Shown piece by piece: positions 7,289-12,184 of a DNA stretch of 12,184 nucleotides. This DNA is from Treponema sp. UBA4319 (GTDB lineage: Bacteria; Spirochaetota; Spirochaetia; Treponematales; Treponemataceae): assembly GCA_002393865.1 (NCBI GenBank), contig DGUD01000109.1, positions 6,355 to 18,538 of the forward strand, written 5' to 3'. Made by a program: the position numbers and the translations under genes. The notes under the pieces are model-generated. The model was not told the origin of the DNA, did not search any database, and worked only from the letters and a program-made list of their open reading frames with translations. Within the stretch, counting starts at the first letter, position 1, and each line of letters opens with the position of its first letter.

Positions 7289-7320
7289 GCTGTTCCGAAA
7301 GCTGTCGCTTTCCGGGCAGC
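7289..7320 (+). promoter_or_regulatory. thrS leader hairpin, copy 4 of the recurring element
   Basis: Bases 7289-7302 pair with 7307-7320 over the loop TGTC. There are fourteen positions, with one C-C mismatch (7296/7313) and two G-U pairs. The core GAAAGC/GCTTTC and the right side TTTCCGGGCA match the hairpins at 135-152 and 2219-2236. It starts 14 nt after the -10 box. CTAGA (7273-7277) and TCTAG (7321-7325) flank it and could extend the structure in DNA, though the left one overlaps the -10 box. Confidence 0.55.
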
Positions 7321-7359
7321 TCTAGTATTTATGCGCAGGGCAGGCGTCCGAGCTGCCCG
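7313..7359 (+). promoter_or_regulatory. Alternative long-range stem in the thrS leader
   Basis: CGGGCAGCTC (7313-7322) is perfectly complementary to GAGCTGCCCG (7350-7359). Forming this 10-bp stem would break the hairpin at 7289-7320, whose 3' arm it uses. A third option pairs GGGCAG (7338-7343) with CTGCCC (7353-7358). The downstream arm ends only 5 nt before the AAGGTGG ribosome site at 7364-7370, so the choice of fold could affect translation. There is no T-run after any of these stems, which argues against transcription attenuation. No T-box sequence was seen. Confidence 0.4.
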
Positions 7360-7374
7360 ATGGAAGGTGGTTTT

Positions 7375-9132
7375 ATGGCAGTTGATGAAAACTTACAGAC
7401 GATGCGCCACAGCTGCGCGCACGTGATGGCAGAAGCGGTGACACATCTTTTTCCTGGCACCAAAATAGCCATCGGTCCGGCAATCGACAACGGATTCTAC
7501 TATGATTTCGATTTTCCCGCAGACCATAAGCCCAGCGAGGCCGATTTTGCAGCCATAGAGAAGGAGATGCGCCGCATTCTTGCCGGCGGGCATACGTTCG
7601 TGCGGAACGTCGTCTCCAAAGCAGAGGCGCTGGAGCTCTTCAAGGATCAGCCGTACAAAGTCGAGCTCATCAACGATTTGCCTGACAACGAGACCATCAC
7701 GACCTTTACGCAGGACGGCTTTACCGACCTGTGCCGCGGTCCGCACGTCGGCTCCACAAAAGAGATAAACGCGCAGAGCTTCAAGCTGATGAGCCTCGCG
7801 GGCGCATACTGGCGCGGCGACTCCAAGCGCCCCATGCTCAGCCGCATCTATGCCGTCTGCTTCCAGAAGCCGAACGAGCTGAAGGACTACCTCAAGATGC
7901 TTGAGGAAGCCGACAAGCGCGACCACCGCAAGCTTGGCGTCCAGCTAGACCTCTTCCACCTTGACCCGGAGGATCCGGGGCAGATTTTCTGGCACCCCAA
8001 CGGATGGACGATGTACGTGGCGCTGCAGGACTATATGCGGCAGAAAGAGCAGGAAGACGGCTACCTTGAGGTGAACACGCCCGCAATCATGCCGCGCACG
8101 CTCTGGGAGCGCTCCGGGCACTGGGGGCACTACCAGCAGAACATGTTCATCACAGAAAGCGAAAAGCGCGTCTTTGCGGTCAAACCGATGAACTGCCCCG
8201 GCGCGCTGGAGATTTTCAAGTCCAAAATCCGCTCCTACAAGGATTTGCCGCTGCGCCTCGCGGAATTCGGCCACTGCGTGCGCAATGAGCCGAGCGGAAC
8301 CCTGCACGGTATCATGCGCGTGCGTGGATTCGTGCAGGACGACGCGCACATCCTGTGCACGGAGGAGCAGATTGAGGCGGAAGTCACCAAATTCTGCTGC
8401 CTGCTCAAGGATGTCTACAAAGACTTCGGATTTGACAAGAACCTGCTCATAAAGCTTTCGACGCGCCCGGAAGACCACGTGGGCGACGACGCCACATGGG
8501 ATCACGCGGAGGCAGCCCTTTCTTCTGCCTGCAAGGCCGCGGGGCTCAGCTTCGAGATTCAGCCGGGCGAGGGCGCCTTCTACGGCCCCAAGCTTGAATT
8601 CACGCTGATTGACGCGCTCGGCAGGCAGTGGCAGTGCGGCACCATCCAGCTGGACTACCAACTGCCTTCCGCCGAACGCCTGAACGCGGAGTATGTGGGC
8701 GCGGACAACCAGAAGCACCATCCCGTCATGCTGCACCGCGCGGTGCTCGGCTCCCTGGAGCGCTTCCTCGGCATACTGATTGAGAACTACGCCGGTGCCA
8801 TGCCCGCATGGCTGCATTTTGAGCAGGCGGCTGTCGTACCGGTCAGCCCGGATTTCAACGGCTATGCGCAAAAAGTGGTCTCGTTCCTGCGGGCCGCCAA
8901 CATCCGCGCAAACGCCTATACGGATGACAGCAACATGAAGAGCAAGATAAAGCTGGTAAGCTCCGAGCACAAGACGCCCTATATACTGGTAGTCGGCGCG
9001 AACGAGCAGAACGAGGAAAGCGTGACCGTGCGCTTCCGCGCGTCCAGCGGGCTCCCGCAGAAGACCTTCAAGCTGAACGAATTCCGCGACTACGTGCTGG
9101 ACAAGGTGCAGACCCGCTTCAACGGCATCTGA
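7375..9132 (+). CDS. thrS: Threonyl-tRNA synthetase lacking the TGS domain (585 aa)
   Basis: This cytosolic enzyme charges tRNA-Thr with threonine using ATP and edits mischarged Ser. The protein begins almost at once with the N2 editing domain: H12-S-C-A-H16, and C120-R-G-P-H124 form the editing site. The class II catalytic core follows, with HPNGWTMY near motif 1. Motif 2 is R303[16 protein letters not shown] and motif 3 lies around [12 protein letters not shown]. The zinc ligands correspond to C274 (MNCPGAL), H325 (QDDAHI) and H454. The anticodon-binding domain occupies about 484-585. E. coli ThrRS is 642 aa; the shortfall is the missing TGS domain at the N-terminus. I chose ATG 7375 because AAGGTGG at 7364-7370 precedes it by 4 nt; an in-frame ATG at 7360 has no ribosome site. 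It has its own promoter and leader. Its downstream terminator has been split by an insertion sequence. Confidence 0.97.
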   Translation: MAVDENLQTMRHSCAHVMAEAVTHLFPGTKIAIGPAIDNGFYYDFDFPADHKPSEADFAAIEKEMRRILAGGHTFVRNVVSKAEALELFKDQPYKVELINDLPDNETITTFTQDGFTDLCRGPHVGSTKEINAQSFKLMSLAGAYWRGDSKRPMLSRIYAVCFQKPNELKDYLKMLEEADKRDHRKLGVQLDLFHLDPEDPGQIFWHPNGWTMYVALQDYMRQKEQEDGYLEVNTPAIMPRTLWERSGHWGHYQQNMFITESEKRVFAVKPMNCPGALEIFKSKIRSYKDLPLRLAEFGHCVRNEPSGTLHGIMRVRGFVQDDAHILCTEEQIEAEVTKFCCLLKDVYKDFGFDKNLLIKLSTRPEDHVGDDATWDHAEAALSSACKAAGLSFEIQPGEGAFYGPKLEFTLIDALGRQWQCGTIQLDYQLPSAERLNAEYVGADNQKHHPVMLHRAVLGSLERFLGILIENYAGAMPAWLHFEQAAVVPVSPDFNGYAQKVVSFLRAANIRANAYTDDSNMKSKIKLVSSEHKTPYILVVGANEQNEESVTVRFRASSGLPQKTFKLNEFRDYVLDKVQTRFNGI

Positions 9133-9145
9133 CACAAAGCAGCCT

Positions 9146-9172
9146 AAAAAAAGCAGCCCCGGAACGCGTTCC
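9146..9172 (+). terminator. Left half of the thrS/ackA palindromic terminator, disrupted
   Basis: Seven A (9146-9152), GCAGCCCC (9153-9160) and the palindrome GGAACGCGTTCC (9161-9172) are joined directly to the insertion sequence. Together with 10838-10851 on the other side they rebuild an uninterrupted perfect palindrome of 28 bp flanked by A and T runs, a classic bidirectional rho-independent terminator. As it stands, the remaining short palindrome has no U-tract, so the terminator is broken for thrS. Confidence 0.8.
9161..9172. repeat. Target-site duplication, left copy (12 bp)
   Basis: GGAACGCGTTCC is repeated directly at 10826-10837 immediately outside the other end of the element. Twelve bp fits the duplication size of IS4-family elements. 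The duplicated sequence is itself a perfect palindrome. Confidence 0.85.
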
Positions 9173-9190
9173 GCAATGTCATTAAGTTAA
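9173..9190. repeat. Left terminal inverted repeat of the IS
   Basis: GCAATGTCATTAAGTTAA is the exact reverse complement of 10808-10825. The match ends after 18 bp. Confidence 0.9.
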
Positions 9191-9202
9191 AATAACAAAC
9201 AT

Positions 9203-9241
9203 AGATTCCTATATCAGAAATGGTATAGGGGTCTTTTTTTT
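9203..9241 (+). terminator. Inward-facing terminator at the left IS end
   Basis: AGATTCCTATA (9203-9213) pairs with TATAGGGGTCT (9224-9234): eleven pairs, two of them G-U, over a 10-nt loop. The 3' arm runs into T9234-T9241. Transcripts leaving thrS through the broken terminator would meet this signal about 70 nt further on. It would also keep outside transcription from reaching the transposase. Confidence 0.6.
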
Positions 9242-9269
9242 AACACTTGACACGAGCGACAAAATGTGC

Positions 9270-9314
9270 GGCCGCTTTCGCTACTGATCGAATAGAGAGG
9301 TAGCGAAAGCGGCC
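9270..9314 (+). promoter_or_regulatory. 15-bp perfect inverted repeat ahead of the transposase
   Basis: GGCCGCTTTCGCTAC (9270-9284) is the exact reverse complement of 9300-9314, with a 15-nt loop. The arms are much richer in G+C than the rest of the element. A TTGACA box lies at 9247-9252, but the expected -10 position falls inside the left arm with no TATAAT-like sequence. The repeat could be a transposase or regulator site in DNA, or a strong hairpin in read-through RNA. Confidence 0.6.
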
Positions 9315-9343
9315 CTTGTAATTAGCAAGAGTTAATTGCAAGG
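9314..9343 (+). promoter_or_regulatory. Hairpin covering the transposase ribosome binding site
   Basis: CCTTGTAATTA (9314-9324) pairs with TAATTGCAAGG (9333-9343): eleven pairs, one G-U, over an 8-nt loop. The right arm includes AAGG of the Shine-Dalgarno AAGGAGG (9340-9346), whose ATG is at 9354. The stem begins at the base where the preceding 15-bp hairpin ends. Hiding the ribosome site in transcripts that enter from outside is a known self-limiting device of insertion sequences such as IS10; its use here is inference. Confidence 0.5.
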
Positions 9344-9353
9344 AGGTGCTTAT

Positions 9354-10667
9354 ATGAAACCAAAACACATTAAAAAGCTATTAATGTCGGAAATTGAAAC
9401 TGTTGCAAATGCTTCTGATAAGTATTGTTCAAATCCAGGGCGTGATTTTTCACGAGAACGAAAACTCTCTTTTAAAAAAGTCGTGGAAAGTATTATCGGA
9501 ATGGGTAGCAAGGGACTTACAAATGAGTTGATTGACATCTTTAATAATGACCCTGAAATGCCCTCCGCCTCTGCTTTTGTCCAACAACGGAGCAAAATCA
9601 AGCCTGAAGCCTTCAGGGATATATTGGCAGGGTTCACAGAAAAGATAACCGAGCAATCTTGCCAATTAAGATTATTGGCAGTAGATGGTTCTGATATTCA
9701 AATCGCAACTAATCCAGATGATGAAGATACCTATTTTCCAGGGGCAAATGGTCAGAAGCCTTACAACCTAATTCATTTAAACGCCCTTTATGATCTTGAA
9801 CAACATATTTATGTTGATTCAAGAATACAAGGGCGTATGAGTGGGAATGAACATATGGCATTGTAAGAAATGGTTGATAAATCAGACATACAGAAGGCCT
9901 TAGTCATCGCAGACAGGGGATATGAATCTTATAACAACATGGCTCATATACAGGAAAAAGGATGGTTCTTTTTGATACGTGTAAAAGATGGAAAAGCTGG
10001 CATAAAGGACGGATTGCTACTCCCTGAAGAGAATGAATTTGATGTTGATATTTGCTTGAAGCTTGTACGAAAACAAACCAATGAAATAAAGGAACTTATG
10101 AAAGATAAAAATAAATATCGATTTATCCCCCATAACGCAAGTTTCGATTATTTACCGGAGAAAACAAGAAAAGCAGATCCTGTTATATTTTATGAATTAA
10201 AGTTCAGGGTGGTCCGTTTTGAAATAGGAACTGAGAGTTACGAAACAGTACTCACGAACCTTGACAAAGACGCGTATCCAGCGACAGAGTTAAAGCGACT
10301 ATACGCTGCCCGTTGGGGAATTGAAACATCTTTCCGAGATTTAAAGTATACATTAGGGATGCTTGATTTTCATTCAAAAAAGGTGATGTGCATCCATCAA
10401 GAAATCTATGCACATCTGATTATGTATAACTTTTCTGAAATGATTACCTCGCATGTAGTCATTGCTAAAAAACAAAGAAAGCATACATATAAAGCAAACT
10501 TCTCAGTTGCCGTCCATATGTGCAGACTCTTCTTCTATGAAAGAGCATCACCACCCAATCTGGAAACCATAATTGCAAGAAATCTTATACCGATACGGCC
10601 AGAACGACATCGCACTCGAAATCTGACTACAAAGATTTTTCATGGTTTCTTGTATAGAGTAGCATAA
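9354..10667 (+). pseudogene. IS4-family DDE transposase interrupted by an in-frame stop
   Basis: Without the interruption this would be a transposase of 437 codons that cuts and joins the element ends. The first part (9354-9863, 170 aa) has a strong ribosome site AAGGAGG and contains the first catalytic Asp (D111 in LLAVDGSD). Then TAA (9864-9866) and one GAA codon precede an ATG at 9870 in the same frame. The second part (265 aa) contains the second Asp (D15 in VIADRGYES) and the Glu (E152 in YAARWGIETSFRDLK), which fits the Y-(2)-R-(3)-E-(6)-K signature exactly. No frameshift is present, and no ribosome site precedes 9870. Neither part alone has the full triad. The likely reading is a recent nonsense mutation; stop read-through or reinitiation 3 nt after the stop is possible but unproven. 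Confidence 0.85.
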
Positions 10668-10730
10668 TTATACTTAATTGAATACTTTTTGCGGCAGACT
10701 TTCGTCTGTCTTGTTGTGATGCTCAGAAAT

Positions 10731-10772
10731 AAAAAAAGAACGATTGAAGATATAAATACCTCAATCGCTCTT
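10731..10772 (-). terminator. Inward-facing terminator at the right IS end
   Basis: CGATTGA (10741-10747) pairs with TCAATCG (10761-10767). After one mismatch, four more pairs join 10736-10739 to 10769-10772. The A-run at 10731-10737 becomes a U-tract on the minus strand, so the signal faces transcripts entering from the ackA side. A weaker 7-bp stem at 10693-10710 (loop TTTC) followed by TTGTTG lies just after the transposase stop and may end the transposase transcript. Confidence 0.55.
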
Positions 10773-10807
10773 GTTGATTCTTTGGTTAATCCCTTAATTG
10801 GTCAATG

Positions 10808-10825
10808 TTAACTTAATGACATTGC
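10808..10825. repeat. Right terminal inverted repeat of the IS
   Basis: TTAACTTAATGACATTGC is the exact reverse complement of 9173-9190 and is followed directly by the target duplication. Confidence 0.9.
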
Positions 10826-10837
10826 GGAACGCGTTCC
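10826..10837. repeat. Target-site duplication, right copy (12 bp)
   Basis: GGAACGCGTTCC is identical to 9161-9172. It continues into GGGGCTGC and six T (10838-10851), the right half of the original palindromic terminator. Confidence 0.85.
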
Positions 10838-10860
10838 GGGGCTGCTTTTTTATGTGCCCG

Positions 10861-10890
10861 AAAAAACGGCGCGGACAGCGCCTGCCGCGC
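10861..10890 (-). terminator. Proximal terminator of ackA
   Basis: On the minus strand a G+C-rich stem follows the ackA stop at once: GGCGC (10868-10872) with GCGCC (10878-10882), loop of 5 nt. An alternative is GCGCGG (10869-10874) with CCGCGC (10885-10890). Six A at 10861-10866 give the U-tract. This signal is intact, so ackA did not depend only on the split palindrome. Confidence 0.6.
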
Positions 10891-12184
10891 TAGGGGCGCA
10901 CCACGACATCCGCGATATGCGGGCGCTTCTGGATATCCTTCTGCAGACCTTCCTCACGCGCCTTGTTGACGTATGCGGGATCCTGGAAACTATAGGTGAA
11001 ATTCGTGTGCACGTCGTACGTTCCCTTCATGAGCGCATACGCGTCTTCGGTCATCACCAGCTCCTCGTCGGTCGGGATGACAAAAATCTTCGTCTTGCTG
11101 TCATCGGCAGAAATGCAGGTTTCGGCATTGCCGGTAAAGCTATATTCGTTTTTCTGCATATCAATCTTGATGCCCATGTGCTCCAGCCCGCGCAAAGATG
11201 CGCCGCGGATGATGGGGGAACGCTCGCCGACGCCCGCGGTAAACACGATGGCGTCTACCCGCCCCAGCTCGGCAACAAAGGCGCCCACGTACTTGCGGAT
11301 GCGCAGCGCCTCCATGTCGATGGAAAGCTCGGCAAGCGGGTCGCCCTCAGCAGTGGCGACCTCGATGTCGCGGCGGTCAGAATACTTCTCGGTGATACCG
11401 AGCAGGCCGCATTTCTTGTTGAGCGCCTTGTCCATCTCGTCCGCGCTCATACCGGTCTTGCGCATGATGTAGAACGGCAGCGCCGGGTCAAGGTCTCCGG
11501 AGCGGGTGCCCATCACAAGGCCTTCCAGCGGGGTGATTCCCATGGTGGTATCATAGCACTTGCCGTCCTTTACCGCGCACATAGAAGAGCCGTTACCAAT
11601 GTGGCAGATGATGAGGTTCGTCTCGGAAGGCTTTTTGTGCAGCAGCACGGAGGCACGCTTTGCGGTGTAAAGGAAGGATGTGCCATGGAAACCGTAGCGG
11701 CGCGCGGCATATTTCGTGTACCATTCGCGCGGGATGGCATACATAAAGCTTGATTCCGGCATAGTCTGGTGCCATGCGGTATCAAGCACGGCGCACTGCG
11801 GCACGCCCGGCATGACTTTCTGCGCCGCCTCTATGCCCATGATGTTCGCGGGGTTGTGCAGCGGTCCCAAATCCTGCACGGAGCGGAATGTCTCCAGCAC
11901 CTCCGGGGTGATAAGGACGGACTTGGTGAATTTGTCGCCGCCGTGCAGCACACGGTGCCCCACCGCCTTGATGACGGACATATCCGGAATGACACCGATT
12001 TTTGCGTCGGTGATTGTCTTAAGGATAAGCTCGATAGCCTCTTTGTGCGTAGGGCAGGGGCTTTTGATCTCAGTCTTGCTGCCACCGGCCTTGTGCGTTA
12101 TACCGGAGCCGTCAATACCGATGCGCTCCACGACACCGTTCGCAAGAACCTCTTTCTTGTCCCAGTCGTAAACCTGATATTTTG
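10890..12184 (-). CDS. ackA: Acetate kinase, N-terminus beyond the window (430 residues visible)
   Basis: This cytosolic enzyme interconverts acetyl phosphate plus ADP with acetate plus ATP, the energy-yielding step of acetate fermentation. The frame stays open to the window edge, where it reads [21 protein letters not shown]. That matches the usual acetate kinase start after a short SSSL segment, so only about 15 residues are missing; the GTG at 12131 is not the true start. Family motifs are present: [30 protein letters not shown] (catalytic Asp), [25 protein letters not shown] (catalytic Arg), [10 protein letters not shown] and [10 protein letters not shown] (catalytic Glu). About 35-40 residues follow the last motif, more than in typical family members, as a C-terminal extension. 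No pta is visible; it could lie upstream, outside the window. Confidence 0.96.
   Translation of the reverse strand, partial: KYQVYDWDKKEVLANGVVERIGIDGSGITHKAGGSKTEIKSPCPTHKEAIELILKTITDAKIGVIPDMSVIKAVGHRVLHGGDKFTKSVLITPEVLETFRSVQDLGPLHNPANIMGIEAAQKVMPGVPQCAVLDTAWHQTMPESSFMYAIPREWYTKYAARRYGFHGTSFLYTAKRASVLLHKKPSETNLIICHIGNGSSMCAVKDGKCYDTTMGITPLEGLVMGTRSGDLDPALPFYIMRKTGMSADEMDKALNKKCGLLGITEKYSDRRDIEVATAEGDPLAELSIDMEALRIRKYVGAFVAELGRVDAIVFTAGVGERSPIIRGASLRGLEHMGIKIDMQKNEYSFTGNAETCISADDSKTKIFVIPTDEELVMTEDAYALMKGTYDVHTNFTYSFQDPAYVNKAREEGLQKDIQKRPHIADVVVRP

Larger units (their letters stand above)
9173..10825 (+). mobile_element. IS4-family insertion sequence, 1653 bp
   Basis: The element is bounded by perfect 18-bp terminal inverted repeats and a 12-bp direct target duplication. 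Its base composition is far more A+T-rich than the genes on either side, so it was acquired recently from a different genome type, plausibly a gut Firmicute. It carries one transposase gene in the thrS direction with the IS4-type DDE and YREK signatures, interrupted by a stop codon. It is inserted exactly at the centre of the palindromic terminator between the convergent thrS and ackA genes. Hairpins with T-runs lie just inside each end, pointing inward. Confidence 0.93.

Noticed and set aside
7289..7359. T-box riboswitch controlling thrS
   Set aside because: No T-box consensus, specifier loop or terminator with U-tract is present, and the leader is too short.
7945..9135. 396-codon open frame antisense to thrS
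   Set aside because: It mirrors the highly conserved thrS coding region and shows no domain or start signal.
9247..9275. Transposase promoter from TTGACA at 9247-9252
   Set aside because: The expected -10 position is GGCCGC inside the hairpin arm, with no TATAAT-like box.
10854..11753. 299-codon open frame antisense to ackA
   Set aside because: It covers the conserved acetate kinase motifs on the other strand and has no ribosome site.

Overview
The window looks like a piece of a G+C-rich bacterial chromosome, most likely from a spirochaete close to Treponema. I infer this from three things: a threonyl-tRNA synthetase that starts directly at its editing domain (no TGS domain), two predicted lipoproteins with loose lipoboxes, and an orphan oligopeptide-binding protein behind a conserved-looking helical protein. 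The genus is an inference from gene content, not a proven match. An A+T-rich insertion sequence, whose transposase resembles IS4-family elements of gut Firmicutes, interrupts the otherwise G+C-rich DNA.

Layout. Positions 1-336 hold a 22-bp tandem repeat cut by the window edge and a possible promoter and leader. An MscS-type mechanosensitive channel (337-1338) is followed by a small Lys-tailed lipoprotein (1398-2057), probably as one operon. A separate promoter with a structured leader precedes a larger unknown lipoprotein (2259-3557). Converging on it is a minus-strand operon: a helical cytosolic protein of unknown function (5277-6737) whose stop overlaps, as ATGA, the start of an SBP_bac_5 peptide-binding protein (3679-5280). 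A strong minus-strand terminator ends that operon. A 637-bp divergent gap leads to thrS (7375-9132), which has a good promoter and a leader with mutually exclusive stems. thrS converges on ackA (10890 to the window edge, minus strand).

Between thrS and ackA a 1653-bp IS4-family element (9173-10825) has inserted exactly in the centre of a long perfect palindrome that had been the shared bidirectional terminator. It left a 12-bp target duplication that is itself palindromic. The element carries terminator-like hairpins facing inward at both ends, plus two hairpins upstream of its transposase, one covering the ribosome binding site. Its transposase is split by one in-frame TAA that separates the first catalytic Asp from the remaining Asp and Glu.

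The most interesting unexplained signal is a recurring small hairpin in the leaders of plus-strand genes. It has a 5' arm like CGGRRAC, a 4-nt loop and a 3' arm ending TTTCC, usually continuing GGRCA. Copies lie at 135-152, 2138-2155, 2219-2236 and 7289-7320, and three of them sit 9-14 nt downstream of a plausible -10 box. This may be a dispersed promoter-proximal RNA element.
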